Both the position numbers and the translations under genes were made by a program. Source: Lysobacterales bacterium PRO7 (GTDB lineage Bacteria; Pseudomonadota; Gammaproteobacteria; Xanthomonadales; Rhodanobacteraceae). Taken from it: a stretch of DNA of 64,000 nucleotides. Below, piece by piece: positions 27,611 to 41,618 of this stretch. The notes beneath the pieces were generated by a model. The model searched no databases and was not told the DNA's origin. It saw only the letters and a list, made by a program, of their open reading frames with translations. Position 1 is the first letter of the stretch; each line of letters opens with the position of its first letter. The DNA is taken from NCBI GenBank assembly GCA_021404785.1, contig QWHH01000002.1:124001-188000 (forward strand), given 5' to 3'.

Positions 27611-27967
27611 TCAACGCTTGAGGATTTGCAGGACTTCTTCCAGTTCCATGCGCACCTGGCGCACGATCTGGTTGGAGATGCTGACTTCCATCTTGGCCTG
27701 CTGGCCATCCAGGCGCGCGCGCGCGCCGGTAATGGTGAAGCCCTGGTCGTATAGCAGTGAACGGATCTGGCGGATCATCAGCACGTCGTGGCGCTGGTAA
27801 TAGCGCCGGTTGCCGCGGCGCTTGACCGGCTTGAGGTTGGGGAATTCCTGCTCCCAATAGCGCAACACATGCGGCTTGACGCCACACAGTTCGCTCACCT
27901 CACCGATGGTGAAGTAGCGTTTGGCCGGGATGACCGGAAGTTCGCTATTGCTGCCCTGATCCAGCAT
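27611..27967 (-). CDS. MerR family transcriptional regulator (ihfA-linked)
   Basis: A 118-residue regulator with an N-terminal MerR winged helix ([47 protein letters not shown]) and a C-terminal dimerisation coiled coil. No effector-binding domain or metal-binding Cys is present. Such a gene directly after ihfA is conserved in many gammaproteobacteria; its targets are unknown. Its ATG lies inside the end of ihfA, giving a 23-nt overlap. tRNA-Pro follows. Confidence 0.9.
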   Translation of the reverse strand: MLDQGSNSELPVIPAKRYFTIGEVSELCGVKPHVLRYWEQEFPNLKPVKRRGNRRYYQRHDVLMIRQIRSLLYDQGFTITGARARLDGQQAKMEVSISNQIVRQVRMELEEVLQILKR

Positions 27968-28247
27968 ACGATTCGACTCGGATTTTCAGCTTGTGCCCCG
28001 GCCGGAACGTGACCACCCGGCGAGCGGAGATCGGAATCTCCTCGCCGGTCTTGGGGTTCCGCCCCGGGCGCTGATTCTTCAGACGCAGGTCAAAATTGCC
28101 AAACCCCGACAATTTCACCTGCTCCCCCTTTTCGAGCGCATCGCGGATGGCATCGAAGAAGGCATCGACGAATTCCTTGGCTTCGCGCTTGTTCAGGCCG
28201 ACTTCGGTAAACAACCGTTCGGCCATCTCCGCCTTGGTCAACGCCAT
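27945..28247 (-). CDS. ihfA: Integration host factor subunit alpha
   Basis: A 100-residue DNA-bending protein of the HU/IHF family, the alpha partner of IhfB. It starts [27 protein letters not shown] and has the beta-arm motif [22 protein letters not shown] that inserts the conserved Pro between bases. It follows pheT with a single nucleotide between, as in E. coli (pheST-ihfA). Length is the family standard. Confidence 0.97.
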   Translation of the reverse strand: MALTKAEMAERLFTEVGLNKREAKEFVDAFFDAIRDALEKGEQVKLSGFGNFDLRLKNQRPGRNPKTGEEIPISARRVVTFRPGHKLKIRVESYAGSGQQ

Positions 28248-28248
28248 G

Positions 28249-30627
28249 CTACCCCCTCAACTTGGCCTGGCACCGGCTTTCCAGTGCCGCCACCGCCTGT
28301 TCCACGCTGCGATCTGCTTCTTCGACCGTAAGAGTGCGTGAATCGTCCTGCAAAATCAAGCCTATAGCGAGACTTTTTGCACCTAAACCGAGATTTGGGC
28401 CCGAGTAGCGGTCAAAAACAATGACTTCCGTGAGGATCGCCCCGACGGCTTCACGCACGCATGACTCGACCAATGCGTAGGAAACGGCCTCGGGAACGAT
28501 CACCGCGATATCTCGCCGGATCGACGGAAACGCCGAAACGGGTCGAGCCAGCGGCACTGCACCGGCAGTCAGGATCGCCGTATCGGCCTCGAACACATAC
28601 ACATCGCAATCCAGATCCAGCGCCTTGGTCAGGCGCGGATGCAGCGCCCCAACCAGCGCTGCAGACTTGCCATCGATTGCGACGTGAGCGCTCCGGCCGG
28701 GATGCAGCCACGCCAGCGCCGCTGGCTTGAACGTGACCGTGCGGCCGGCGCCGGCGAGCCGGATGAGGGTCTCCAGGTCGGACTTGAGATCGTAAAAATC
28801 CACTTCGCGCTTGTCCGTTGCCCAGCCTTCCGGCGCGGCACGGCCGCAGGCCACGGCGGCGAGTCGTTGCACTTGTTGCAAACTGCCACCGGTGTTGGCG
28901 AACACGAGTCCGGTTTCGAACAGTCGCACACGATCCTGCTGGCGATTGAGGTTGTGCTTCAAGGCCTCGACGAGACCGGGAAGCAGGGACGTGCGCATGA
29001 CCGCCAGGTCCGCACTCAGCGGATTGGCGAGCGCGACCGCACCATCGGCTAGCGACCATTTGTCCAGCAGTTCGCGGGCAACAAAGCTCATGCAGATAGC
29101 TTCGCGATATCCGTGTCCGACCATCTGCGCGCACAGCCGCGCACGCGAAGCGACCGCTTCCGGTGAAAGATGCAATCGCAATTCACCGCTCGGCGCGTGC
29201 GTCGGAACCCGGTCGTAACCGTGAATACGCGCGATTTCTTCGATCAGGTCTTCCTCGATCGCGATGTCGAAACGCCGCGACGGCGCGCTGACGCGCCAAC
29301 CGACAGCGGTTTTTTCCACGCACATGTCGAGTTTGCCGAGGATACGTTCGACTTCGGCGTCGGCGACGTCGATGCCGAGCACGCGCGCCAGTCGCGCGCT
29401 ACGCAAGCTGACGACAGCCGGTTTTGGCAATGCCTCGGCACGCATGGTTTCGACGACCGGACCGGGCTTGCCGCCGCAGATGTCCAGGATCAGGCGCGTG
29501 GCGCGTTCCATCGCCAGCCGCGGCAATTGCGGATCGACGCCGCGCTCGAAGCGGTGCGAGGCGTCGGTGCGCAGGCCCAGTTTGCGCGCGCGGCCCATGA
29601 TCGCCGCTGGCGCGAAATGCGCGGCCTCAAGGAACACATCGTGTGTCGCTTCGGTCACACGAGAATCGAATCCGCCCATGATGCCGGCGAGTCCAAGCGT
29701 ATTCTTCTCGTCGGCAATGACGACAAAGTCCAGCGCCAGAGTGTGTTCGTTGCCGTCGAGCAGCTTGACCTTTTCGCCCGTGCGCGCATTGCGCACGTGA
29801 ATGGCGCCGTGCAACTGCGCAACGTCGTATGCGTGCATGGGCTGGCCGAGTTCCAGCATCACATATTGGGTGACATCGACAATCGCGCTGATCGGCCGAA
29901 TGCCGCTGCGACGCAGGCGTTCGGCCAGCCAGAGCGGCGACTTCACCGCCGCATTCACGCCTTCGACAACGCGGCCGACATAACGCGGACAATCCGCGCC
30001 GGCATCGAGCTTCACTTCGCGCTGTGCCGTCGAAGCAGCGGCAACCGGCGACGTCGGCACTTCCGTCACGGTCGCGTCGAACAGCGCGGCGACGTCGTGC
30101 GCGAGGCCACGCAAGCCAAGGCAATCGGGACGATTCGGCGTGAGTTTGAGTTCGATGCGTGCGTCCGGCAGGGAAAGATATTCGGCAAGCGGCTTGCCAA
30201 CCGGAGCATCCGCCGGCAACTCCATCAGACCTGACGCGTCGGCATCCAGCCCAAGCTCTTTGGCCGAGCACAACATGCCCGACGATTCCACGCCGCGCAG
30301 TGCCGCCTTCTTTATCTGGATACCGTTCGGCAGCATCGCACCGATGGTTGCCAGCGGCGCCTTCAATCCGGCGCGCGCATTCGGTGCGCCGCAGACGATC
30401 TGCACGGGTTCGTCCTTGCCCACGGCGACCTTGCAAACGCGCAACTTGTCCGCGTTCGGATGGGACATGCACTCGACGATCTCGCCGACGACAACGCCAT
30501 CCATGCCCGCGCCAAGCGCATCGACAGCTTCCACTTCAAGTCCGGCCATGGTCAGGCGCCGGCACAATTCGTCACGGTCGACGGGTGGATTGACGAAGGT
30601 TCTCAGCCAATTCTCGGAAAATTTCAT
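28249..30627 (-). CDS. pheT: Phenylalanyl-tRNA synthetase beta subunit
   Basis: A 792-residue subunit of the alpha2-beta2 synthetase. In order: N-terminal B1 with the tRNA-binding (EMAP/OB) domain (about 40-155, [22 protein letters not shown]), the B3/B4 editing domain (about 210-390), B5 (about 400-475, with YDRVP after it), the catalytic-like B6/B7 core and the C-terminal anticodon-binding FDX-ACB domain (about 700-792). Length agrees with E. coli (795). It starts 9 nt after pheS. The subunit also hydrolyses misacylated Tyr-tRNA. Confidence 0.97.
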   Translation of the reverse strand: MKFSENWLRTFVNPPVDRDELCRRLTMAGLEVEAVDALGAGMDGVVVGEIVECMSHPNADKLRVCKVAVGKDEPVQIVCGAPNARAGLKAPLATIGAMLPNGIQIKKAALRGVESSGMLCSAKELGLDADASGLMELPADAPVGKPLAEYLSLPDARIELKLTPNRPDCLGLRGLAHDVAALFDATVTEVPTSPVAAASTAQREVKLDAGADCPRYVGRVVEGVNAAVKSPLWLAERLRRSGIRPISAIVDVTQYVMLELGQPMHAYDVAQLHGAIHVRNARTGEKVKLLDGNEHTLALDFVVIADEKNTLGLAGIMGGFDSRVTEATHDVFLEAAHFAPAAIMGRARKLGLRTDASHRFERGVDPQLPRLAMERATRLILDICGGKPGPVVETMRAEALPKPAVVSLRSARLARVLGIDVADAEVERILGKLDMCVEKTAVGWRVSAPSRRFDIAIEEDLIEEIARIHGYDRVPTHAPSGELRLHLSPEAVASRARLCAQMVGHGYREAICMSFVARELLDKWSLADGAVALANPLSADLAVMRTSLLPGLVEALKHNLNRQQDRVRLFETGLVFANTGGSLQQVQRLAAVACGRAAPEGWATDKREVDFYDLKSDLETLIRLAGAGRTVTFKPAALAWLHPGRSAHVAIDGKSAALVGALHPRLTKALDLDCDVYVFEADTAILTAGAVPLARPVSAFPSIRRDIAVIVPEAVSYALVESCVREAVGAILTEVIVFDRYSGPNLGLGAKSLAIGLILQDDSRTLTVEEADRSVEQAVAALESRCQAKLRG

Positions 30628-30636
30628 CGCCGACCC

Positions 30637-31731
<1,095 letters not shown>

Positions 31732-31836
31732 TTACGCGACGCCGGAGCGCAGGAAGCGGAGTGTACACGCTAGTACATGAGCATTCCGAGCACCGCCGGC
31801 GCGCAAACTGCCGAGCGCAGCAGATTTTGAACAGGT

Positions 31837-32196
31837 TTACGCGGCGAGCGCGCTCTTGGCTTTCTCCGCCAGCGCGTTGAACGCCTTGATGTCGTGCACG
31901 GCGATGTCGGCGAGCACCTTGCGGTCGACCGTGATGCCGGCCTTCTTCAAGCCATTCATCAGGCGGCTGTAGGACAGGCCGAACTGGCGCGCGCCCGCGT
32001 TGATGCGCACGATCCACAGGGCGCGGAACTGGCGCTTCTTCTGCTTGCGGCCGATGTAGGCGTATTGACCCGCCTTGATGACCGCCTGCTTGGCGACGCG
32101 AAAGACCTTGCGGCGGGCGTTGTAATAGCCCTTCGCGCGGGAAATGATTTTCTTGTGCCGGCGACGTGCGACGACGCCACGTTTTACTCGTGCCAT
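31837..32196 (-). CDS. rplT: 50S ribosomal protein L20
   Basis: A 119-residue primary-binding ribosomal protein that starts [37 protein letters not shown], the expected basic N-terminal arm. The globular C-terminal RNA-binding half ([21 protein letters not shown]) is complete. In E. coli this protein represses translation of rpmI-rplT. It starts 12 nt after rpmI. Confidence 0.98.
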   Translation of the reverse strand: MARVKRGVVARRRHKKIISRAKGYYNARRKVFRVAKQAVIKAGQYAYIGRKQKKRQFRALWIVRINAGARQFGLSYSRLMNGLKKAGITVDRKVLADIAVHDIKAFNALAEKAKSALAA

Positions 32197-32208
32197 GGTC
32201 GTGTCTCC

Positions 32209-32406
32209 TTAGGCGTAGGGCAGCATGCGCGCAATGCGACCGGAGTCTTCCTTGCGCACGATGTTGGTACCGCGAAGGTTGCGCTTGCGCTTGGTGGCCT
32301 TCTTGGTGAGGATGTGGCTCTTGAACGCGTGGCCGGCCTTGAACTTGCCGGACGCCGTCTTGCGGAACCGCTTGGCAGCGGCCCGATTGGTCTTGATCTT
32401 GGGCAT
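32209..32406 (-). CDS. rpmI: 50S ribosomal protein L35
   Basis: A 65-residue ribosomal protein, [23 protein letters not shown] at the N terminus, full length. The gap between infC and rpmI (32407-32547, 141 nt) holds two short hairpins, AGTCCG-CGAA-CGGACT at 32491-32506 and an ACGGG/CCCGT stem near 32440. This is the position where L20 binds the mRNA in E. coli, so it may be the L20 control region. Confidence 0.98.
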   Translation of the reverse strand: MPKIKTNRAAAKRFRKTASGKFKAGHAFKSHILTKKATKRKRNLRGTNIVRKEDSGRIARMLPYA

Positions 32407-32547
32407 GACCCAACTCCTTATGTCGTGTTTTAGTACTGAACCAAGCGACGGGTCGCCCCGTTCTTGCCATCCTGCTCGATTCGGCTAGTAAGTCCGCGAA
32501 CGGACTGGTTCCTGTGTTGCAAAGACCCCGAGGGATCGGCGAAAAAT

Positions 32548-33066
32548 CTATTTCTTTTTCGGCGCTACCATCATCACCATCTGGCGGCCTTCGAACCGCG
32601 GAAAACTCTCGATCACCGATTCGTTGACGATATCGGCCTGGATGCGCTTGACCATCTGTTCGCCTAGTTCCGTGTGCGCCATCTCGCGGCCCTTGAAGCG
32701 GACGACGACCTTGACCTTGTCGCCTTCTTCAAGGAAGCGCTTCATGTTGCGCATCTTCACGTTGTAGTCACCGTCTTCGGTCGAGGGCCGGAACTTGAGT
32801 TCCTTGATCTCGACCTGCTTGGTCTTGCGCTTGGCTGCGTGCGCCTTTTTCTGCATCTCGAACTTGAACTTGCCGAAGTCCATGATGCGGCAGACCGGCG
32901 GATCGGCGGTTGGCTGGATCTCGACCAGATCCAGCCCGGCGTCTTGCGCCATACTGAGTGCTTGATCGCGCTCAAGCACGCCAACCTGTTCTCCGTCTGC
33001 GCCAATTACGCGCACCCGCGGAACACGAATCTCCATGTTCTTGCGGTTAGCTTTTTCGGTGGCGAT
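32548..33066 (-). CDS. infC: Translation initiation factor IF-3 with ATC start codon
   Basis: A 172-residue initiation factor that binds the 30S subunit and checks the start codon. The N domain (RKNMEIRVPRVRVIG, VDLVEIQ-like LDLVEIQPTADPPVCRIMD) is joined by a Lys-rich linker to the C domain (KFRPSTEDGDYNVKMRNMKRFLEEGDKVKV). No ATG/GTG fits. A GGAGG motif lies 7 nt upstream of an ATC at 33064-33066, while the upstream TTG is 1 nt from it. AUU/AUC starts are known in infC and allow IF-3 to repress its own synthesis, so I chose ATC. Confidence 0.95.
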   Translation of the reverse strand: MATEKANRKNMEIRVPRVRVIGADGEQVGVLERDQALSMAQDAGLDLVEIQPTADPPVCRIMDFGKFKFEMQKKAHAAKRKTKQVEIKELKFRPSTEDGDYNVKMRNMKRFLEEGDKVKVVVRFKGREMAHTELGEQMVKRIQADIVNESVIESFPRFEGRQMVMMVAPKKK

Positions 33067-33152
33067 AACCAACCCTCCAACAAACCTTTTTTATTCAATA
33101 ACTTGCGAACGACTTCAAGGCGGCATCGAACGCAAACAAACAAGGGGCGCGA

Positions 33153-33181
33153 ATTTTATCGGCAAATCCGCGCCCGCGCAA
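33153..33181 (-). promoter_or_regulatory. Candidate sigma-70 promoter upstream of infC
   Basis: On the minus strand TTGCGC, a 17-nt spacer and TAAAAT (five of six matches to TATAAT). Transcription would start about 80 nt before the infC start codon and would separate infC-rpmI-rplT from thrS. Confidence 0.45.
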
Positions 33182-33213
33182 CAGAATCCTTGATTTACAA
33201 GGGTTTGCACCGC

Positions 33214-35112
33214 TTACGTGCCGGCGCGCAAACGCGCGGCGAAATCCGGCACCGTCATCGCGCCCAGATCCTCGCCCGCGCGCGTACGTACAGAGACCTG
33301 ACCCTGTTCCTTTTCGCGATCACCGATGACGAGCAGATACGGCACCTTTTGCAGGGTGTGTTCGCGGATCTTGTAGCCGATCTTTTCGTTGCGCGCATCC
33401 GCCTCGACGCGCAATCCTAGCCTTTGCAGTTCTGCGACGACATCGGCGACATAGTCCGCCTGCGCATCGGTAATGTTCATGACCACCGCCTGCACAGGTG
33501 CCAGCCACGCCGGGAAGGCTCCGGTGTGGTGCTCGATCAGGATGCCGATAAAGCGTTCCATCGAGCCGACGATGGCCCGGTGCAGCATCACCGGATGACG
33601 GCGCTGCGAATGCTCGTCGACGTACTCGGCGCCGAGGCGCTCGGGCATCATGAAATCAACCTGCATGGTGCCGAGCTGCCAGGTGCGGCCGATCGCGTCC
33701 TTGAGGTGATATTCGATTTTCGGTCCGTAGAAGGCGCCTTCGCCCGGCAATTCCTGCCACGCAACGCCAGCTGCGCGTAACGCCGAGCGCAAGGCGTTCT
33801 CGGCCTTGTCCCAGGTCGCGTCGTCACCGAGGCGCGGTTCAGGACGCAGCGCGATCTTGAGCTGCACATCAGAGAAGCCGAAATCCGAATACACCTTCAT
33901 CGCCTGCGCATGGAAGGCGGTGACTTCGGATTCGATCTGATCCTCGGTGCAGAAAATATGGCCGTCGTCCTGGGTGAAGCCGCGCACGCGCAGGATGCCG
34001 TGCAGCGCGCCGGACGGCTCGTTGCGATGGCAGCCGCCGAATTCGCCGTAGCGGATCGGCAGGTCGCGATAGCTGTGCAGACCGTGGTTGTAGATCTGCA
34101 CGTGGCCGGGGCAGTTCATCGGCTTGAGCGCGTAGGTGCGCTTTTCCGACTCGGTGAAGAACATGTTGTCCTTGTAGTTGTCCCAGTGGCCGGATTTCTT
34201 CCATAACGTTACGTCGAGAACCTGTGGCGCCTTCACTTCGCCGTAGCCGGTTTCGCGGTAGACACGACGCATGTACTGCTCCACCACCTGCCAGATCGAC
34301 CAGCCTTTCGGATGCCAGAACACCAGTCCCGGCGCTTCTTCCTGCAGGTGGAACAGGTCGAGCTGCTTGGCGATCTTGCGATGGTCGCGCTTCTCGGCTT
34401 CTTCAAGCTGAGTGAGGTACGACTTCAGATCCTTGTCGTTTAGCCAGGCCGTGCCGTAAACGCGCTGCAACATCTCGTTCTTGGCATCGCCGCGCCAATA
34501 CGCACCTGCGACCTTCATCAGCTTGAAGGCGCGCAGCTTGTTCGTGTTCGGCACGTGCGGGCCGCGGCACAAGTCCACCCATTCGCCCTGCCCGTATAGC
34601 GAGATCTCTTCGCCCGGCGGGATGATGTCGTCGATGATCTGCGCCTTGTAGGTCTCGCCCTTGTCCTTGAAGAAACGGATCGCATCGTCCTTGGCCATCA
34701 CGCTGCGCTGTACCGGCAGCGCTTCGGCGACGATCTTCTTCATCTCGGCCTCGATCTTGTCGAGGTCTTCCGGCGTGAACGGCGTCTTGCGCGCGAAGTC
34801 GTAATAAAAACCGTTGTCGATGACCGGGCCGATCGTCACCTGCGTATCCGGAAACAGGCGCTGCGTCGCCTGTGCGAGCAGGTGCGCGGTGGAGTGGCGC
34901 AGGATATCCAGCGCATCCGGGCTTTTCTCGGTGACGATTTCGAGCTTCGCATCGTGATCGATGCGAAAACTGGTATCGACCAGTTTGCCATCGACCTTGC
35001 CGGCGAGTGCCGCCTTGGCCAGGCCGGCACCGATGGAGGCGGCGACGTCGCCGACCGTGACGGGATTGTCGAACGGACGTTGACTGCCGTCGGGGAGAGT
35101 GATGTTGATCAT
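33214..35112 (-). CDS. thrS: Threonyl-tRNA synthetase
   Basis: A 632-residue class II synthetase. In order: TGS domain (about 1-60), editing domain N2 (about 65-225, [10 protein letters not shown] and the CRGPHVPNT site), catalytic core (zinc ligands in [31 protein letters not shown] motif 2, and [21 protein letters not shown] motif 3) and the anticodon-binding domain (about 530-632). Length is near E. coli (642). It is the first gene of the translation cluster, with a repeat element and a terminator-bearing leader ahead of it. Confidence 0.98.
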   Translation of the reverse strand: MINITLPDGSQRPFDNPVTVGDVAASIGAGLAKAALAGKVDGKLVDTSFRIDHDAKLEIVTEKSPDALDILRHSTAHLLAQATQRLFPDTQVTIGPVIDNGFYYDFARKTPFTPEDLDKIEAEMKKIVAEALPVQRSVMAKDDAIRFFKDKGETYKAQIIDDIIPPGEEISLYGQGEWVDLCRGPHVPNTNKLRAFKLMKVAGAYWRGDAKNEMLQRVYGTAWLNDKDLKSYLTQLEEAEKRDHRKIAKQLDLFHLQEEAPGLVFWHPKGWSIWQVVEQYMRRVYRETGYGEVKAPQVLDVTLWKKSGHWDNYKDNMFFTESEKRTYALKPMNCPGHVQIYNHGLHSYRDLPIRYGEFGGCHRNEPSGALHGILRVRGFTQDDGHIFCTEDQIESEVTAFHAQAMKVYSDFGFSDVQLKIALRPEPRLGDDATWDKAENALRSALRAAGVAWQELPGEGAFYGPKIEYHLKDAIGRTWQLGTMQVDFMMPERLGAEYVDEHSQRRHPVMLHRAIVGSMERFIGILIEHHTGAFPAWLAPVQAVVMNITDAQADYVADVVAELQRLGLRVEADARNEKIGYKIREHTLQKVPYLLVIGDREKEQGQVSVRTRAGEDLGAMTVPDFAARLRAGT

Positions 35113-35141
35113 GGCGATCGGTTCCGGATTTGCTCTTGCTC

Positions 35142-35226
35142 GTCATTCCAGCGAAAGCTGGAATCCAGTTCTTTCGTGGTGGCGTCCCGCCGCGTGGATT
35201 CCGGCCAATCCATGGCCGGAATGACA
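35142..35226. repeat. REP-like paired-palindrome element, copy 1
   Basis: Two hairpins: CATTCCAGC-gaaa-GCTGGAATCCAG (35144-35168) and GGATTCCGGCC-aatccat-GGCCGGAATGAC (35196-35225), spaced by 27 nt. The same outer words (GTCATTCC..., GGAATCCAG, CCGG...ATGAC) recur at 57268-57353. The shared layout marks a dispersed repeat. It begins 29 nt upstream of the thrS start codon. Confidence 0.75.
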
Positions 35227-35240
35227 GTGGTGGAAAAATA

Positions 35241-35264
35241 AAAAAGGGCGCACTGCGCCCTTTT
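35241..35264 (-). terminator. Intrinsic terminator upstream of thrS
   Basis: On the minus strand, AAAAGGGCGCA/TGCGCCCTTTT with a very short loop and a run of six T (TTTTTTATTTTT). It lies 128 nt before the thrS start in the same direction, so it either ends a separate small RNA or attenuates thrS. Confidence 0.8.
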
Positions 35265-35268
35265 CGCC

Positions 35269-35377
35269 AGGTGCGTGTGCGTCGGGGTTACTTGTTGGCG
35301 GTCCTAGTCCACATGTCGCACGCTCGGCGCCAGTTACCCGCGCGCCACCTTGTTTTTCGACATCCGGATTCTCGCAC
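35269..35377 (-). ncRNA. Candidate structured leader or small RNA upstream of thrS
   Basis: The minus-strand RNA can fold into a long interrupted stem: AGGTG with CACCT (35346-35350/35269-35273), GGGTAAC with GTAACCC (one A-A mismatch) and TGGCG with CGCCA. It ends just before the terminator at 35264. Inside it a GTG-started ORF of 29 codons (35288-35377) ends GNWRRACDMWTRTANK; its stop is 23 nt before the terminator hairpin, a geometry like that of attenuator leaders. It holds only three Thr codons, so threonine attenuation is not proven. The rest of the gap to 35475 shows nothing clear. Confidence 0.35.
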
Positions 35378-35475
35378 GCCGCCCCGCGGTGTTCAATCGT
35401 GCGGCAGCGCGTCAATCGGCTTGCACGGCTTCGTGATAAAAGGCGCGGGTCGCCGCGCAAAGAGCGTGCATTTTC

Positions 35476-36552
35476 ATGCGTCATCCCTTGAAAGCGCCAA
35501 AATTCCTCACCGCCCCGCCGGAAGAGGAAGCGCGCAATTGCGCCGCCGTGATTCCCACCACGGTCCTCGCCGTTCTCGCGCAGGTCGCAGACGAACAAGG
35601 CATCGCAGTCGATCCCTGGCTCGCCGGAATCGGGCTCAAACGCGATCAGATCGATGCCGCCGCGACGCGGATTTCCTATCGTCAGGCGGTGACCATCATC
35701 CGCCGCGCCCTGCGCGCCATGCCGGATGCCGACATCGGCCTGCGCGTGGGTTCGCGCCAGTCGCTCGGCACATTTGGCGTGCTCGGCTTGGCCATGCTGA
35801 CGCAGCGCACGTTCGGCGAAGCGATGGCGATCGGCATCGAACACCACCCGATAAGCGGCGCGCTGATGGACCTGGAGTTCGAGGCGCTGGACAACGGCGA
35901 CGCCGCATTGATTGCGCATCCGCGTGCGTCCGCCGACGCTACGCTGCCGTTCTTGTGCGAGGAACTCTTCGCCAGTTCCCTGGTGCTGTGCCGCAGCCTG
36001 CTCGGTCCCGGTTTCAAGCTGGCACGCCTTGAATTGACCTACCGCGAGCCGGCCTGGTCGGCCGAGTATCGCCACCTGTTCCGCTGCGAAGTCCGTTTCG
36101 GCGCAGCGCATAACCGCGCCGTCGTCGATCGGCAATGGATGGGCATGGAATTGCCCACGCACCATCCGGTCAGCGCGCAGCAGGCTCTGGCCATCTGTCG
36201 CGAACAAGCGGCCAGTCTGGAGCGCCAGAGCGACGTGGTCGCGTCGGTCGAACGCATGTTGCGCCAGCGCTTGCGCGAACACCCGCGACTGGGCGATATC
36301 GCCTCCGGGCTGAACTTGAGCGAACGTACCTTGCGGCGTCATCTGGCGGCCTGCGGTCAGGTTTTTCGCGAGATCCACGACCGCATCCGCACCGAACGCG
36401 CGCTGGAGCTGTTGCAAGCCGGCGTCTTGCGCATCGGCGAAATAGGAACCGCGGTCGGCTACAGCGATCCGCGCGAATTCCGGCGCGCCTTCAAACGCTG
36501 GACAGGCGGACCTCCGCGAGCGATGCGCCCGCCGCGACACCAGGCGCAATGA
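35476..36552 (+). CDS. AraC family transcriptional regulator (OruR/ArgR-like)
   Basis: A 358-residue regulator. The N-terminal part (about 35-210) matches the Arabinose_bd/OruR-type ligand domain (GLRVGSRQSLGTFGVLGLAMLTQRTFGEAM). The C-terminal AraC DNA-binding domain has two helix-turn-helix motifs (about 260-350: LGDIASGLNLSERTLRRHL and GEIGTAVGYSDPREFRRAFKRWTG). It lies 102 nt ahead of a lipoprotein-cytochrome-receptor gene set on the same strand and is the obvious candidate regulator of it. The ligand is unknown. The start has no strong ribosome-binding site. Confidence 0.92.
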   Translation: MRHPLKAPKFLTAPPEEEARNCAAVIPTTVLAVLAQVADEQGIAVDPWLAGIGLKRDQIDAAATRISYRQAVTIIRRALRAMPDADIGLRVGSRQSLGTFGVLGLAMLTQRTFGEAMAIGIEHHPISGALMDLEFEALDNGDAALIAHPRASADATLPFLCEELFASSLVLCRSLLGPGFKLARLELTYREPAWSAEYRHLFRCEVRFGAAHNRAVVDRQWMGMELPTHHPVSAQQALAICREQAASLERQSDVVASVERMLRQRLREHPRLGDIASGLNLSERTLRRHLAACGQVFREIHDRIRTERALELLQAGVLRIGEIGTAVGYSDPREFRRAFKRWTGGPPRAMRPPRHQAQ

Positions 36553-36654
36553 CCGATTCGCCCCCCTTTCTTGCCCGCTTCGCCCTCGTCATGGACACCG
36601 GTTGCCGCTGCAATTCACGTTTCGCGCACACGCGCGACCCGGGAGGTGGGTGAC

Positions 36655-39076
<2,422 letters not shown>

Positions 39077-39080
<4 letters not shown>

Positions 39081-41539
39081 TTCCGACCCAACGCACGCTT
39101 GTCGCCCACCTGCGCTCGGCGCTGTTGCATGGCGCCGCCTTGTCCCTGCTCGGACTCGGTGCGCCGGTGCTGGCCAATGCGCAGTCCGCCGATGCACAGG
39201 CAGATTCCGCCACCGCGGCGAAAAAAGACGCGACCGCGGCGCAACTCGGCAACATCACCGTGACCGCACAGAGCCGCACCCAGCAGGTGCAGGAAGTGCC
39301 GATCGCCGTGCAGGTCGTGACCGCACAACAGATCGACACGCTCGCTGCCACCGATCTGTCGAAGATAAGCATGTACCTGCCCGGCGTTTCCGTCAGCGGC
39401 GACCAGCCGACGCAGCCCTACTTCAGTATTCGCGGCATCGGCACCGGCGACTTCGGCATCGGCACCGACGCACCGGTCGGGGTTTACGAGAACGGCATCT
39501 ACATGGGCAAGTCCGGCGGCGCGCTGCTGATGTTCAACGACATCGATCACGTCGAAGTACTCAAGGGCCCGCAGGGCACGCTGTTCGGCCGCAACAGCGC
39601 TGCTGGCGCGATCTCGGTGGCAACGAACGCGCCTGCCGATGCATTCGAAGCGAACGCGACCATGCGCTTGGGCAATTACGGCGAACGCTACGTCGATGGC
39701 GTGTACAACACGCCGATCGGCAATGACCTGGCCTTCCGCATGAGTTTCGTGGACAACCAGAGCAACGGCTGGCTGCGCGACGCCGACACTGGCCAGCATT
39801 TCAACAAGAACGACGACTGGGGCACGCGCATGCAGGTGCAATGGAACGGCCCCGCCGACTCCAGCGTCAACTTCGCGTGGGAACACGAACGCCTCAAGCA
39901 ACCGCCGCGCCCGACCATCAACGTATCGCCGATACCAGCCTATCCGGAACTGCCGTCGACCACGCCCGACTACCCGAACTACCTCGACCCACGCCATGCG
40001 CCGTTGTACAACAACGTCACCGATGGCGGCGAATCGCGTACCTACGATTCGTTCGCGCTGCGCATCGAGCATCCGTTGGCGTTCGGCGATTTCACCTCGC
40101 TGACGTCATTCCAGCGCTTTCACACCTACAACCGCGAAGCGCAGGCAGCCACCAACCTCGCCTACCTGTACTTCGACGACACCAACATCGAGCGGCACAA
40201 GACCTGGTCGCAGGAATTCAAACTATCCGGCAAGACGGATCGCGCCGACTGGGTTGCCGGCGCAAGCTGGTATCGCGACGACGGCCGCCAGTCCAGCCAG
40301 ATCAATTTCCTCACCGACACGATCGACACGCTGCTCAACAATCTCGGCATTGCGCCGGGCGGCCTGTACGGACCGATCACCGGCGCGTTACAGGGCATGG
40401 GCTTGCCGTTCTCGCTGTTGAACGATCCGTGGCGGGAGAGCATGGACAACCGCAATACAGCCACGGCCAGCGCGGTTTACGCAGACGTGATCTGGCATCT
40501 CACGGACCGGCTCAACCTCACGACCGGCGCGCGCTTTACCCACGACGAGCGTGACTTCAGTTGGTACGAGCCGGCGCGTGTCGCGCCGCAGCTCGACGCG
40601 ACGCTGGCACAGTTGCAGGCGGCGGGCATACTCGACGCGCTCGGCATTCCGATCCAGACGTTCCAGCAGAACATCTATTTCACCGATCCGTCGGTGCAAG
40701 ACCATCCCGGCGGCTTGAATCGCAGCTGGACGGACACCAGCCCGCGCATCGTGCTCGACTACAAGCTGTGGCCTGACATGATGCTCTACGCCTCCGCCGC
40801 CAAGGGCTACCAGGCCGGCGGCTTCAACGCCTTCGAGGTCGGCTCGGTGTACAAACCGCAAATCGTGCGCAGCTACGAGGCCGGCATCAAGAGCTATTTC
40901 GCCGACTACAAGCTGCTGTTCAATGCATCTGTATACTATTATAAATATTCCAACCTGCCGAACCTGACCCTGGTCCAGAATGGCGCCGGCAACGGCGGCC
41001 TGCCGCAATACCAGATCCTGCCGAGCGATCAGGAAGCCAAGGGCCTCGAATTCGAGGCACGCTGGCAAGCCACCGAAAGCCTGCGCCTGAACGCCGCCGC
41101 GGCGTGGATCAACCAGACCTACAGCAACTACACGACCTCGGCTGGCGTGAGTCTCGACGGCCAGGCCACCGGCTTGCCCTATCTGTCCGCCACGCTCGGC
41201 GCCGACTACGTCGTGCGCAACGTCGCCGGCGGCAGCCTGGACTTCACCCTGCAAGGCGCCTACACCGGCAAGGGCCGCTGCAACTCGGATTCGCAGCTGC
41301 AAGGCACCTGCGTCCTTGCCACGACGTTCAAGCTCGGCGGCAGCCAGGCGCGCGCGGATTTTCACGTCGGCTGGTCCTCGCCCGACGTGCCGTGGAGCGT
41401 CGCCGTGTTCGTGAACAACGTGTTTGACGTGCAATACGTCACCGGCCTCAACAACATCGTGACCAACGTACTCGGAGTGACCAGCGCCGGCATCACCGAG
41501 CCACGCATGTGGGGCGTCGAGGCGAGCTATCGCTTCTGA
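39077..41539 (+). CDS. TonB-dependent receptor
   Basis: An 820-residue outer-membrane receptor. A signal peptide (cleavage near VLANAQSADA) is followed by a plug domain (about 55-165, NITVTAQSRTQQVQEVPIAV, FSIRGIGTGDFGIG, VEVLKGPQGTLFGRNSAAGAI) and a 22-strand barrel ending in the typical aromatic strand EASYRF. No N-terminal STN signalling extension is present. The gene overlaps the diheme lipoprotein gene by 4 nt. The substrate is unknown; neighbours suggest a ligand handled by the beta-helix and heme lipoproteins. Confidence 0.93.
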
Positions 41540-41561
41540 GCGTCACTGACTTCCAGCCTAT

Positions 41562-41582
41562 GCCGCAGCCTCCGACTGCGGC
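41562..41582. other. Stem-loop after the receptor gene
   Basis: A 7-bp stem GCCGCAG/CTGCGGC with a 7-nt loop, 22 nt beyond the receptor stop. There is no T run, so it is at best a weak or Rho-assisted terminator or a 3' stabiliser. Confidence 0.35.
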
Positions 41583-41618
41583 TAAGCTAGGCGATCCAGT
41601 CAGCAAGAGGGGTTCGCC

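Noticed and set aside
35368-35396. A TTGAAC-17-GAGAAT promoter for the thrS leader
   Set aside because: Both boxes are weak and the start point would fall inside the candidate leader ORF, so the two readings exclude each other.
40922-40960. An AT-rich patch inside the TonB receptor gene
   Set aside because: It encodes a Tyr/Lys/Asn-rich barrel strand (VYYYKYSN), so amino acid composition explains most of the base shift; no sign of an insertion.
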